Both the position numbers and the translations under genes were made by a program. Shown here piece after piece: positions 25,964-35,560 of a stretch of DNA of 64,000 nucleotides. The notes under the pieces are model-generated. The model was not told the origin of the DNA, did not search any database, and worked only from the letters and a program-made list of their open reading frames with translations. Source of the stretch: M55B132 sp964508895 (GTDB lineage: Bacteria; Bacteroidota; Bacteroidia; Bacteroidales; B18-G4); contig CAZDWF010000001.1 in the NCBI GenBank assembly GCA_964508895.1, positions 1 through 64,000 of the forward strand. Direction: 5' to 3'. The number at the start of each line of letters is the position of its first letter. Position 1 is the stretch's first letter.

Positions 25964-27103
25964 ATGAAAAAACTAATATTACTAATTCTGGTCCTAAATA
26001 TTATTCTGATAAGCTGCAATGACCATATAGAAGAAGGGGAAAGGTGGTCAGTTGAAAAAGCTAGTGCTTGGTATGACAAACAGCCATGGCTGGTGGGTTG
26101 CAATTTCGTGCCCAGTACAGCCATTAACCAGTTGGAAATGTGGCAGGAAGAAACTTTTGATCCTGAAACAATTGACCGGGAATTAGGCTGGGCTTCAAAA
26201 CTAGGTTTTAACATAGTTCGGGTTTATCTACACGATTTGGCCTATGAGCAGGATCCGGATGGTTTCTTAAATCGAATCGATCAATATTTAGAAATTGCTA
26301 GTTCGCATGGAATCAGGACTATGTTTGTGATTTTCGATGACTGTTGGTTGGATGATCCAAAATCCGGCCAACAGCCAGAACCATGGACCGGCGTGCATAA
26401 TTCTGGCTGGCTCGAAAGCCCAGGCTTACTAAAGCTTAAACGATATCCTACTGATGAAAACCTTCGTTTGAGACTTGAGAAATATGCAAAGGCAGTAATG
26501 AACCGTTTTGATGAAGATAAACGTGTATTGATGTGGGACCTCTATAATGAACCTGGCGGATGGTGGTACCGTCGTGGTGACAAACCAGGAGAATTCGAAA
26601 AAGGACTAACAGATTCACTTTGCCTTCCCCTTTTAAATGATGTTTATAAATGGGCACGACAGGTAAATCCATCTCAACCCCTTACTACCTGCTGGAACCG
26701 GGGAGCCTATGAGGTTGATGCTGCATTCAACCAGGCGGATATCACCTCTTTCCACATCTATGGAAGTGCTGCTTCTGCTGAAAAGCTAATTCAAAAACTA
26801 AAAGAAGGTGCTCCTGATCGTCCGATAATTTGCACAGAATACCTATACCGTGGTGGTGACTGCCGATTTCAGAACTACCTGCCTTTGCTGGCCAAACATG
26901 GGATAGGGGCAATTAATTGGGGACTAGTCGCCGGCAAAACCAATACTATGTGGGACTGGTGGTCCTGGGAAAAACCTGATGGAGTGGAACCAAAGGTATG
27001 GCATCATGATATTTTACGAAAGGATGGTACTCCCTTTGATAAGAAAGAAACCGATTTTATACAATCCATCATAAAGCAAGAAAGAGAAACGCTCAGCAAG
27101 TAA
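25964..27103 (+). CDS. Lipoprotein glycoside hydrolase, GH5-like (clan GH-A)
   Basis: A 379-residue lipoprotein: signal peptide with lipobox ending at Cys18 (ILISC). The TIM-barrel hydrolase has the two clan GH-A glutamates, Glu196 in WDLYNEPGG (acid/base) and Glu292 in ICTEYLYRG (nucleophile). Relatives are often labelled cellulase or 1,4-beta-xylanase; the substrate cannot be fixed from sequence. It leads a plus-strand run of glycosidases (GH95, GH29, GH20-like), so it likely attacks a backbone that the fucosidases help expose. As a lipoprotein without T9SS tail, it is probably on the outer membrane or periplasmic. The gap to the GH95 gene is 165 bases. Confidence 0.82.
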   Translation: MKKLILLILVLNIILISCNDHIEEGERWSVEKASAWYDKQPWLVGCNFVPSTAINQLEMWQEETFDPETIDRELGWASKLGFNIVRVYLHDLAYEQDPDGFLNRIDQYLEIASSHGIRTMFVIFDDCWLDDPKSGQQPEPWTGVHNSGWLESPGLLKLKRYPTDENLRLRLEKYAKAVMNRFDEDKRVLMWDLYNEPGGWWYRRGDKPGEFEKGLTDSLCLPLLNDVYKWARQVNPSQPLTTCWNRGAYEVDAAFNQADITSFHIYGSAASAEKLIQKLKEGAPDRPIICTEYLYRGGDCRFQNYLPLLAKHGIGAINWGLVAGKTNTMWDWWSWEKPDGVEPKVWHHDILRKDGTPFDKKETDFIQSIIKQERETLSK

Positions 27104-27215
27104 TAATGTATATAGTTTATGGCTGGTGAAGTACTAAATATGAACATCTTAACAATAAATAGAATTCGGTATAAATTAAAATTTTATGTTTCTAATACCG
27201 CAACAAACCATATAC

Positions 27216-27246
27216 TAAACACTGTGCGTCTTTAATAAACACTGTG
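27216..27246 (+). promoter_or_regulatory. Direct repeats upstream of the GH95 gene
   Basis: TAAACACTGTG at 27216-27226 and again at 27236-27246, exactly 20 bases apart, about two helical turns. Paired direct repeats like this are typical binding sites of AraC- or LytTR-family regulators. The second copy ends 22 bases before the ATG. Confidence 0.5.
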
Positions 27247-27268
27247 TAAATCTTGAAAATAATACGAA

Positions 27269-29638
27269 ATGAATAAATTAATATTTTTCTCAATTGTTCT
27301 TTCAATACTAATACTTAATGCGTGTACTCATAGTATTTTCAGGGAGAAACAAAAGGAGAAATATACTTTAGATTATAAGCTTTGGTATAATTCACCGGCA
27401 GAAATCTGGGATGAAGCACTTCCTGTTGGGAATGGCCGTTTGGGAGCCATGGTCTTTGGTGGTGTTTACAATGAAAGAATTCAGCTTAATGAAGAGAGCC
27501 TTTGGGCAGGGAAACGATTCAATACAAACAATCCAAATGCACTTAAAGACCTGGACAGTATAAGAGAATTGATTTTTGAAGGTGATATAAAAGAGGCTTA
27601 TGAATCAGGCAATAAAAACCTGCTGGGAACTCCTCCCCGCTTCCGTTCTTATCAAAGCTTAGGAGATATTTATTTGTCATTCGATAGCATAGCACCTTAT
27701 TCACAATATCATCGCGAATTACATTTAAATCCTGGTATATCACGTACTTCATTTACTATCAACAATATAATCTATACAAGAGAAGTATTTGCTTCTGCAC
27801 CGTATAATATTATTGTTATTCATATTACTTGTGATAAACCAGGAGCGATCAATACATCCATTAGCCTTGAAAGACAAAAAGATGCTAAAGTAATAACTGC
27901 ATCAAACAGGCTTATAATGACAGGCCAGATTATTGATGACACTACAAAATCTCAGGGCCCGGGAGGTGCACATATGAAATTTGCTGCTGAGTTATTAGCT
28001 GTTACCAAAGGTGGAGAACTAAGGGCAGAAGATTCTTGTATTACTGTCGTTAATGCAAACGAGTTAACTATTTTATTTACTGCCGCGACAGACTACAATT
28101 TAGAAAAATTAAATTTTGACAGAAACATTGACCCACTAAATGTTTGTAATAAGATTTTAGCAAAAGCAAAGAGAAAATCATACTCAGCACTTAAAAAATC
28201 TCATATTAAAAATCATTCTGCATTATTTAACAGGGTACAAATTGATCTGGGTGGTGAGCAAAGATCATCCATTCCAACAAATTTAAGGTTGGATTCCGTT
28301 AAAAACGGAGGTGAAGATCCCGGCTTGATCGCTTTATATTTTCAATATGGCAGATATCTGTTAATGGGTAGCTCGCGAACACCTGGAATTTTACCTGCTA
28401 ACTTACAAGGCATTTGGAATAGCCATTTTCAGGCCCCATGGAATTCAGATTATCATACTAATATAAATCTGCAAATGAATTACTGGCATGCTGAAATATG
28501 TAATCTATCAGAAACTGTGGATCCTTTAACCAATATTGTGGATAAATGGAGAGAGCCAGGAAGAGTAACAGCAAAAGAGATGTATGGATGTGATGGCTGG
28601 GCTATGCATCATGCTACAGATATTTTTGGAAAAACAACACCAATTGCTGATATGCGTTGGGGAATGTCACCACTTAGTGGTGTTTGGATGACTTTCCCCT
28701 TGTGGAGACATTACAGATTTACACAGGATAAGAAATACCTGAAAAACAAAGCTTATCCTATCATGAAAGAAGCCATGGTTTTTGTTAGTGATTTCCTGGT
28801 GGAAAAAGATGGCTTCCTTGTTACCAACCCAACTATGTCTCCTGAAAATGCCTACCTGCTTGATGGCAAAGATTACCCCTGCCAGTTAACTTATGCAGCA
28901 ACTATCGACAATCAAACATTAATGGCGCATATCGACAATTGTATAAAAGCAAGTGAAATTCTTGGAGTTGATGAGGAATTAAGGGGAGACTGGAAGCACA
29001 CTCTCTCTAAAATACATCCTGTTATGATTGGAAAGGACAGCACAATTATGGAGTGGATCTATGATTATGCTGAATGGGAACCCGGTCACAGGCATATGTC
29101 TCATTTGCTCGGACTTTACCCACTGGCGCAAATTACCCCTGAAACTCCAGAATTATTTGAAGCAGCAAAAAAAACTATAGAAAAAAGGCTGAAATCAGGA
29201 GGTGGGCATACAGGCTGGAGCCGTGCCTGGATAATAAACTTTTTTGCAAGGTTGCAGGAAAAAGAAGAAGCTTATAATCATGTAATGGCTCTGATGAGAA
29301 AATCAACTCAAAGCAATTTATTTGATTCACACCCACCCTTTCAAATAGATGGCAATTTTGGAGGGACTGCAGGTATAGCTGAAATGCTTCTGCAATCACA
29401 CGAAGAAAATATAATACATATACTGCCAGCATTACCTTCTTCCTGGGAAGAAGGACATATCACAGGGCTAAAAGCCAGAGGTGGAATAACCGTAGACATA
29501 TACTGGAATAATAATGCATTAGAAAAAGTAAGGCTTAATTCAAATTTGAATCAGGATATTAATCTGGTATATCAGGATAAAATCATTGCTGTTAAATTAT
29601 CACCTGGAGAAAAATATATATATGAACCTATTTATTAA
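27269..29638 (+). CDS. Alpha-L-fucosidase, GH95, lipoprotein
   Basis: A 789-residue lipoprotein (lipobox LNAC near residue 19). The N-terminal beta-domain begins with the GH95 hallmark WDEALPVGNGRLGAMVFGG. The (alpha/alpha)6 catalytic domain has DYHTNINLQMNYW, holding the paired Asn residues that assist catalysis in the family, NPTMSPENAY with the expected acid Glu, and HPPFQIDGNFGGTAG with the conserved Asp. GH95 enzymes release terminal alpha-1,2-linked fucose (some act on galactose) by inversion. The paired direct repeats just upstream suggest control by a glycan-responsive regulator. It complements the GH29 enzyme at 34071. Confidence 0.92.
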   Translation: MNKLIFFSIVLSILILNACTHSIFREKQKEKYTLDYKLWYNSPAEIWDEALPVGNGRLGAMVFGGVYNERIQLNEESLWAGKRFNTNNPNALKDLDSIRELIFEGDIKEAYESGNKNLLGTPPRFRSYQSLGDIYLSFDSIAPYSQYHRELHLNPGISRTSFTINNIIYTREVFASAPYNIIVIHITCDKPGAINTSISLERQKDAKVITASNRLIMTGQIIDDTTKSQGPGGAHMKFAAELLAVTKGGELRAEDSCITVVNANELTILFTAATDYNLEKLNFDRNIDPLNVCNKILAKAKRKSYSALKKSHIKNHSALFNRVQIDLGGEQRSSIPTNLRLDSVKNGGEDPGLIALYFQYGRYLLMGSSRTPGILPANLQGIWNSHFQAPWNSDYHTNINLQMNYWHAEICNLSETVDPLTNIVDKWREPGRVTAKEMYGCDGWAMHHATDIFGKTTPIADMRWGMSPLSGVWMTFPLWRHYRFTQDKKYLKNKAYPIMKEAMVFVSDFLVEKDGFLVTNPTMSPENAYLLDGKDYPCQLTYAATIDNQTLMAHIDNCIKASEILGVDEELRGDWKHTLSKIHPVMIGKDSTIMEWIYDYAEWEPGHRHMSHLLGLYPLAQITPETPELFEAAKKTIEKRLKSGGGHTGWSRAWIINFFARLQEKEEAYNHVMALMRKSTQSNLFDSHPPFQIDGNFGGTAGIAEMLLQSHEENIIHILPALPSSWEEGHITGLKARGGITVDIYWNNNALEKVRLNSNLNQDINLVYQDKIIAVKLSPGEKYIYEPIY

Positions 29639-29959
29639 ATATAAAAGGGTCTTGCGATTAAAAAAGCATATATAGAAATAATTTTAAAATTGTCGGGATA
29701 GGGAGATTGCCATTTATGATCTTCTGGGGGACGCTAATCAAGCTGCACTATATCTCGTTGAAATCCATTGCAAAAATAATTCTTTTTCTTCAATCTGAAT
29801 AAGGGATAGCTTGATGATAGGTTCAGCAAATCTCATCTATTATATAGCCAGTATATATTTCCAAAACATGACATATGTCATTGGTTTCTAGTTGTCAATT
29901 GCTTATATTATATGCCACATATTCTATGATAATTTATTACTATTCTTAAGAAGAAAGTC
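29639..29959. other. Leader region of the hydrogenase operon
   Basis: 321 bases without a gene. It holds a perfect palindrome, ATGACATATGTCAT (29868-29881), 79 bases upstream of the hydrogenase start. No TAnnTTTG element was found, so the promoter may be of another type. Confidence 0.6.
29868..29881. promoter_or_regulatory. Palindromic operator candidate before the hydrogenase operon
   Basis: ATGACATATGTCAT is a perfect 14-base palindrome with CRP/FNR-like half-site symmetry (TGAC-ATAT-GTCA). Redox or anaerobic regulators commonly bind such sites before uptake hydrogenase genes; its use here is inferred. Confidence 0.45.
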
Positions 29960-31057
29960 ATGTTTATAACCAGAAGAAAATTTTTACACATATCAACAAC
30001 AGCTTCAATAGGGGTTGTATTAGCTGATATCTGGTTGCCTGAACTTCTTAAAGCCGCTTCGGTAAATAACGGAATCGGGAAGTTACCCATTATCTGGTTT
30101 CAGGCCCAAACCTGCTCAGGATGTTCTGTAAGCCTTATAAATACTGAATACCCAAGCATTGAAGATGTACTTATTGAAGTTGTCAACCTGGTATATAACC
30201 CCACAATCATGGGTGGGACAGGAGATGTAGCTCTAAAGGTGATTGAGAATATGATGGAAAAGGAACAGGGCAATTATATTCTTGCTGTTGAAGGATCAAT
30301 TCCCCTTGAAGCCGAAAATGAGTATTGTACCGTAGGTGAAAGCTATGGTGTACCGATAACAGCTACAGACTGGATCATAAATATTGCTAAAAATGCCAAG
30401 GCAGTATTGGCGATCGGATCATGTGCATCATGGGGCGGAATTCCTTCTGCCCCGCCCAATCCAACCGGGGCAGTTCCAATATCCAAATTGGTTCATGATA
30501 TTCCATTGATAAATATTCCGGGCTGCCCGCCACATCCTGATTGGATGACAGGAACCCTGGTACATGTCATCAAATATGGTATTCCTGAATTAGATGATCA
30601 GAAAAGACCCGTAATATATTTTGGGAAAGATAAGGTAATACACGATAACTGCGAATTAAGGGAATACTTTGATCGTGGAAAATTTGCCAAAGATTTTGGT
30701 GATGACGGATGTTTATACGAATTAGGATGTAAAGGCGCTGTTGCCCATTGTGATGTATCAATCAGAGGATGGAATAGCGGAGTAAACTGGTGCAATAGAT
30801 CCGGAGGCCCATGTATCGGTTGTACAGAACCTTCTTTTCCGGGTCTGACAAAATCCGGCCTGTACGAACGTCTCCCGTCTGCCCAGGTACCCGGCTTCGC
30901 TGGTATCAACTCTACGGCCAACACCGTTGGAAAAGTCTTAGGGATCGCTACAATTATCGGTATATGTGCTCATGCAATTGCAAGATCATTGAATATTAAA
31001 AAAGCAAAGAAAAGAAAATCAGAATTGGCTTCTAAAACAACTATAACTTCTAAATAA
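29960..31057 (+). CDS. [NiFe]-hydrogenase small subunit, Tat-exported
   Basis: A 365-residue protein with the twin-arginine signal ITRRKFLHIS (residues 3-12). Iron-sulfur ligands are visible: proximal cluster Cys52 and Cys55 (QTCSGCSVS), GSCASWGG and GCPPHPD; distal IHDNC and the later Cys pair in DGCLYELGC; medial WCNRSGGPCIGC. The two extra cysteines of oxygen-tolerant enzymes are glycine here (CSGC; SWGG), so an ordinary oxygen-sensitive proximal cluster is expected. A C-terminal hydrophobic helix (about 325-345) anchors it in the membrane. It passes electrons from the large subunit to the cytochrome b encoded two genes downstream; periplasmic side of the inner membrane. Confidence 0.95.
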   Translation: MFITRRKFLHISTTASIGVVLADIWLPELLKAASVNNGIGKLPIIWFQAQTCSGCSVSLINTEYPSIEDVLIEVVNLVYNPTIMGGTGDVALKVIENMMEKEQGNYILAVEGSIPLEAENEYCTVGESYGVPITATDWIINIAKNAKAVLAIGSCASWGGIPSAPPNPTGAVPISKLVHDIPLINIPGCPPHPDWMTGTLVHVIKYGIPELDDQKRPVIYFGKDKVIHDNCELREYFDRGKFAKDFGDDGCLYELGCKGAVAHCDVSIRGWNSGVNWCNRSGGPCIGCTEPSFPGLTKSGLYERLPSAQVPGFAGINSTANTVGKVLGIATIIGICAHAIARSLNIKKAKKRKSELASKTTITSK

Positions 31058-31066
31058 ATTCAAAAG

Positions 31067-32599
31067 ATGACAAAGACACTAACGATCGATCCGATGACGA
31101 GGATCGAAGGTCATTTAAAGATAAAAGCTGAGGTTGAAAACAATGTTGTGACCAAAGCATACAGTGCTGGTGAAATGTTCAGGGGGTTTGAGATCATTTT
31201 GAAAAACCGAAACCCTATGGATGCCCCGATGCTTACCCAGCGAATTTGTGGTGTATGTCCTCAGGCGCACGGACAGGCTTCCATTTTAGCCCTTGATGAT
31301 GCATTTGATGTTTCCCCGCCATCAAATGGAAGATTAATCCGAAACTTATTGCTGGGAGCAAACTTTCTGCAATCGCATATTTTGCATTTTTATCATTTAA
31401 CGGCTTTAGATTATGTTGACATAACAGCTGTTCTGCAATATAAAGGGGATGACCCCAAATTGGCAAGGATAAGGAATTGGGTTCAAAAGGATATTGATGA
31501 CGGCTTTGCGTTTGCAGGTGCGCCATTCTTACCAAGATATGAAGGTGACTACATAGAAGATGCTGACTTAAATATACATGCCATTGCAAATTATGTGAAA
31601 GCGCTGGAAATTAGAAGGAAAGCACATGAAATGCTTAGCATTTTCGGAGGCAAAATGCCACATTGCATGACCATTTTTGCAGGTGGGGTTTCGCAAAGAC
31701 CAACAGTTGATAACATTTATGCTTTTCAAACCAGGCTTAATGAAATTATAGAATTTATTGATCATTATTACGTACCTGATGTATTGACCATTGCAAAAGC
31801 CTATCCGGATTATTTTCATATCGGAAAGGGTGTTGGAAATTATTTCTCCTATGGTGGTATGTATTTAAATGACGAGCAAACAGAAACATTATTCCCATCC
31901 GGTGTATATATCGATAGAGAACTTGATGAATTTAAGCATGAATATATAACGGAGCATTTAAAACATTCTAAATATAATGATGACAGTACAGGATCTGCTC
32001 CATTCGATGGAAAGACGATCCCTGCTCCGGATAAAACAAAGGCGTATTCATTTTTAAAAGCACCCAGATACAATGACAATGTAATGGAATGTGGCCCACT
32101 GGCAAGGACTTTTATCGCTTATGCACAAAATTCAAATCAGGATGTATCTTCACTTGTAAATTACACATTGAATGAACTTAAGCTGTCGGTTGAAGACTTG
32201 AATTCAACAATGGGCAGGCATGCTGCCAGGGCAATTGAAGCAAAGATTGTTTCAGGTAAAATGCTGAAATGGCTTAATGAAATCGAACCGGGCAAACCAA
32301 TCCACAATGAATTTGATATTCCCAAAGAAGCAAGTGGTAAAGGCTTAACAGCTGCCCCGCGTGGTGAATTGGGTCACTGGATAAGTATAAAAAACAAAAA
32401 AATTGATAATTACCAGGCCATAGTACCCACAACATGGAATGGAAGCCCACGCGACGACAACGGTAACCCGGGACCTTTTGAGCAGGCGCTTGTCAATACC
32501 CCGGTCGCTGATCTGGATAATCCAATTGAAGTAGGAAGGGTGATCCGTTCATTCGATCCATGCCTGGCCTGTTCTATTCACGTGATAAGAACTGATTAG
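31067..32599 (+). CDS. [NiFe]-hydrogenase large (catalytic) subunit
   Basis: A 510-residue protein. The N-terminal nickel motif is RICGVC (Cys61, Cys64) and the C-terminal one DPCLAC (Cys499, Cys502). The tail after His505 (VIRTD) is the short extension that the maturation protease removes once nickel is inserted. It oxidises H2 at the NiFe(CN)2CO centre and travels to the periplasm with the Tat-tagged small subunit. It follows the small-subunit gene after 9 bases. Together with the cytochrome b, the set fits a group 1 membrane-bound uptake hydrogenase. The hyp genes needed for centre assembly are not in the window. Confidence 0.96.
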   Translation: MTKTLTIDPMTRIEGHLKIKAEVENNVVTKAYSAGEMFRGFEIILKNRNPMDAPMLTQRICGVCPQAHGQASILALDDAFDVSPPSNGRLIRNLLLGANFLQSHILHFYHLTALDYVDITAVLQYKGDDPKLARIRNWVQKDIDDGFAFAGAPFLPRYEGDYIEDADLNIHAIANYVKALEIRRKAHEMLSIFGGKMPHCMTIFAGGVSQRPTVDNIYAFQTRLNEIIEFIDHYYVPDVLTIAKAYPDYFHIGKGVGNYFSYGGMYLNDEQTETLFPSGVYIDRELDEFKHEYITEHLKHSKYNDDSTGSAPFDGKTIPAPDKTKAYSFLKAPRYNDNVMECGPLARTFIAYAQNSNQDVSSLVNYTLNELKLSVEDLNSTMGRHAARAIEAKIVSGKMLKWLNEIEPGKPIHNEFDIPKEASGKGLTAAPRGELGHWISIKNKKIDNYQAIVPTTWNGSPRDDNGNPGPFEQALVNTPVADLDNPIEVGRVIRSFDPCLACSIHVIRTD

Positions 32600-32659
32600 A
32601 AATACCTTCATGTAGAGAAATCATCGATTGATCCGGAAAGGATCCATAACATAAACAAC

Positions 32660-33265
32660 ATGAGCGCGAATAGTGAATACAAACATACGCTAATAACCAG
32701 GATACTCCATGCCATCCATATGATCGCTATGTTGGTATTAATTTTAACCGGTTTCTATATTTACGCTCCATTGTCATTTAATATTTTCCCGAGTATGGAT
32801 ATCGCAAGGTTCCTTCATTTTGTTTTTATGTATGTGATTATTGCAACAATGATCTTTAAATTATATTATTCCATTGCAATAGGGGATTTTATGAATTTAC
32901 TATTTACCAAAAAGGATATGAAAGACCTGCCAGCTGTTATTAAATATTATGTTTTTGGAATATTTAAAAAGAAGGTCAGAAAAAAAACCGGAAAATATAA
33001 TGCCGGACAAAAATTACTGTATACCCTCTGGCCGTTATTATTGATCTTTCAGACAATTACGGGGTTTGCAATGTATTTCCCCGAAATATTTTCAGGTTTT
33101 ATATATTTCTTTGGCGGACTGAATCATTTCAAAGCCTGGCATGCCATCGGTGCCTGGTTTTTTACAATATCAACAGTTATTCATATATATCTGGGAACAA
33201 CAGGGTCCACAATCCTGGATTTTTACAAGCAAATGATCACCGGTTATGAAAGAGAATTTAAATAA
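32660..33265 (+). CDS. Hydrogenase b-type cytochrome subunit
   Basis: A 201-residue inner-membrane protein with four hydrophobic helices (about 18-40, 52-75, 118-140, 155-178). Conserved histidines within or near the helices (RILHAIHM, ARFLHFVF, AWHAIGAW, VIHIYLG) are the expected b-heme ligands. It is the diheme quinone-reducing anchor that takes electrons from the small subunit and passes them to menaquinone. It is the third gene of the hydrogenase operon, 60 bases after the large subunit. Length and helix pattern match the HyaC/HupC-type family. Confidence 0.9.
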   Translation: MSANSEYKHTLITRILHAIHMIAMLVLILTGFYIYAPLSFNIFPSMDIARFLHFVFMYVIIATMIFKLYYSIAIGDFMNLLFTKKDMKDLPAVIKYYVFGIFKKKVRKKTGKYNAGQKLLYTLWPLLLIFQTITGFAMYFPEIFSGFIYFFGGLNHFKAWHAIGAWFFTISTVIHIYLGTTGSTILDFYKQMITGYEREFK

Positions 33266-33273
33266 TAATAATT

Positions 33274-33732
33274 TTGGAAGAAACCATCATTGTTGGATTA
33301 GGCAATATTTTATTAAGCGATGAAGGTATTGGTATACATGTGATTAACAGCTTAAAAGAAGTCAATCCCTTCCCCAAAGCACAATACCTGGATCTTGGCA
33401 CCTCCTCGTATGAATTGATCAATTTTATGAATCCACGGGTTCACAAAGTTGTAATAATCGATTGTTTTATTGCTGAGGGCGCAGAGCCGGGACAAGTTGC
33501 TAAACTATCATTAAAGGATATTTTGCCGGATACAGATTACCAATTGTCGTTACATCAAATAAAACTCATTGATACATTAAAGCTTATCTCTATTGAGTAT
33601 AATCTCCCTGAAATATTAATTATCGGAATTGTTCCATTTGACATGAATTCTTTTTCGACAAAGCTATCAGAAGATCTGCAAGAACGGTTTAGCCTGATCC
33701 TTGATACCGTGGTATTGTATATTAATGATTAA
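33274..33732 (+). CDS. Hydrogenase maturation protease
   Basis: A 152-residue cytoplasmic endopeptidase of the HyaD/HupD family. The signature GLGNILLSDEGIGIHV near the N-terminus includes the nickel-sensing acidic residue, and an internal Asp (VIIDCF) and a later His (LSLHQIKLI) complete the usual metal-binding set. It cleaves the C-terminal tail of the large subunit. The predicted start is TTG at 33274, eight bases after the cytochrome stop; no ATG fits the frame before the conserved motif. It closes the four-gene operon. Confidence 0.9.
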   Translation: MEETIIVGLGNILLSDEGIGIHVINSLKEVNPFPKAQYLDLGTSSYELINFMNPRVHKVVIIDCFIAEGAEPGQVAKLSLKDILPDTDYQLSLHQIKLIDTLKLISIEYNLPEILIIGIVPFDMNSFSTKLSEDLQERFSLILDTVVLYIND

Positions 33733-34070
33733 GCATTTCATTTATAAGGATCATTGATCACTCAGGATTATAATAGGAAGCCCATAAGAACTAAAGTTAC
33801 TTTTGAGATACCGGCTGTTTTCCGTTAAATGTCATCTGATTTCCCTCTGCAAATTCTTCATACTGTCAACACAACACGAAAATATCTTTCTAAAACCACA
33901 AGCTTTTCATCTTCCCTCCTGAAAAGTCCTCTATATGGCTGACACATATTCATGATGATTGCCTGGGGTGATGAAGTTGTTGTTGACAAATATTCTATAA
34001 AAAGCGAACGAAATCATCAGCAGCTAAGAATTTTCAGTATTTTCGTCTGAAATCAATAAATACTTTTATT
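33733..34070. other. Intergenic region before the GH29 gene
   Basis: 338 bases. I see no gene, terminator or clear promoter. A 34-codon open frame starting near 33949 has no recognisable features. Confidence 0.5.
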
Positions 34071-35543
34071 ATGAAGATTTTATATTCAGTTGTTGTTATG
34101 CTTTTATTTTTAAACATTCATGTTTTTGCCCAACACCAGGCTCAAAAATATGTCCCAGAGACCGACTCACTGGTACTTGAAAACCTGGAAGAGTGGCAGG
34201 ATATGAAGTTTGGTTTGCTAATGCATTGGGGGCCTTACAGCCAATGGGGCATCGTTGAATCATGGTCTATCTGTCCGGAGGATTATGGCTGGTGTCAACG
34301 TAAAAAAGGAAATCATCCTGATAATTATTTTGAATATGTTAAGGAATACGAAAACCTGAAAAGCACTTTTAACCCAATACATTTCAGTCCTGAGAAATGG
34401 GCCAAAGCTGCTAAAGATGCCGGGATGAAATACGTGGTTTTTACTACCAAGCATCACGATGGATTTTCTATGTTCGACACCAAACAAACAGATTACAAAA
34501 TTACGGATCCGGGATGCCCGTTTCATTCCAATCCAAAGTCCAATATCACCAAAGAGATCTTTGATGCTTTCCGCTCTGAAGGCATGTGGGCAGGTGCCTA
34601 TTTCTCTAAGCCAGACTGGCATCACGACAGTTATTGGGATCCATATTTCCCTCCCAGAGACAGAAATGTAAATTATGATCCGATGCTATATCCTGAAAAA
34701 TGGGAAAAATATGTTCAGTTTACCCATAATCAGATCCTGGAATTATTAACTGATTACGGCAAAGTGAATATACTGTGGCTTGATGGCGGCTGGGTAGCTA
34801 AAGAATCAAAAGAAAGCCTGACCAGATGGTATGACAAAAAACTATTGAATATGGAATCAGGGTTTTTAAAAAGTACTATCGTAAACCAGGATATCCGAAT
34901 GGATGAACTGGTTGAAAAAGCCCGCGAAAAACAACCCGGATTGATTGTAGTCGACCGTGCTGTTCCAGGGAAAAACCAGAATTACCTTACACCCGAAAAC
35001 CGTGTGCCTGAGAAAGAGTTACCCTATCCGTGGGAATCATGTATCATTGCAGGTGGGGGATGGTCATGGGTGCCTGAAGCTAAATATATGAGTGGACGAA
35101 AAGCCATCCACATGCTGGTAGATATTGTTGCTAAAGGCGGTAACCTCCTACTTAATGTAGCTCCAGGTCCTGATGGCAAATGGCATGATGGAGCCTATGA
35201 TCTTTTTGAAGAGATTGGCGGCTGGATGGAGATAAACAATGAAGCCATTTATGGAACCCGTGCCATCGCCCCTTATAAGGAAGGGAGGGTATGCCTGACC
35301 CAAAAAGATGGTTCTTTGTATGCCATTTATCTAGCTGATGAAAACGAAACGGGAATGCCCTCAAAGATCTTTTTAAATTCCATTATACCTATTCCTGAGG
35401 CTAAGATAACATTATTAGGTACAGGGAAAGAGCTAAGTTGGATACATACAGTCAGTGGTATTGCAGTGAACATTCCTGAGAAATATCAGAAAACACCTCC
35501 TGCAAAATATGCATGGGTGCTTAAGATTGACAACTTTAAGTAA
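34071..35543 (+). CDS. Alpha-L-fucosidase, GH29
   Basis: A 490-residue exported protein with a signal peptide at 1-20 (IHVFA-Q). The family's fucose-binding motifs are present: FGLLMHWGPYS near the N-terminus, FTTKHHDGFSMFD, and the catalytic nucleophile Asp238 in NILWLDGGW. GH29 enzymes are retaining fucosidases that act on alpha-1,2/3/4/6-linked fucose. The long acidic and Trp-rich sequence around GWSWVPEAKYM is typical. A C-terminal beta-domain follows from about 390. It is only 17 bases upstream of the GH20-like gene, so the two are co-transcribed. Linkage preference cannot be read from the sequence. Confidence 0.93.
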   Translation: MKILYSVVVMLLFLNIHVFAQHQAQKYVPETDSLVLENLEEWQDMKFGLLMHWGPYSQWGIVESWSICPEDYGWCQRKKGNHPDNYFEYVKEYENLKSTFNPIHFSPEKWAKAAKDAGMKYVVFTTKHHDGFSMFDTKQTDYKITDPGCPFHSNPKSNITKEIFDAFRSEGMWAGAYFSKPDWHHDSYWDPYFPPRDRNVNYDPMLYPEKWEKYVQFTHNQILELLTDYGKVNILWLDGGWVAKESKESLTRWYDKKLLNMESGFLKSTIVNQDIRMDELVEKAREKQPGLIVVDRAVPGKNQNYLTPENRVPEKELPYPWESCIIAGGGWSWVPEAKYMSGRKAIHMLVDIVAKGGNLLLNVAPGPDGKWHDGAYDLFEEIGGWMEINNEAIYGTRAIAPYKEGRVCLTQKDGSLYAIYLADENETGMPSKIFLNSIIPIPEAKITLLGTGKELSWIHTVSGIAVNIPEKYQKTPPAKYAWVLKIDNFK

Positions 35544-35560
35544 GCAAATAGATTAATTTC

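Noticed and set aside
29960..31057. Oxygen-tolerant hydrogenase
   Set aside because: The two supernumerary cysteines near the proximal cluster are glycines.
33949..34053. 34-codon open frame before the GH29 gene
   Set aside because: No recognisable motif, promoter or conserved feature could be supported.
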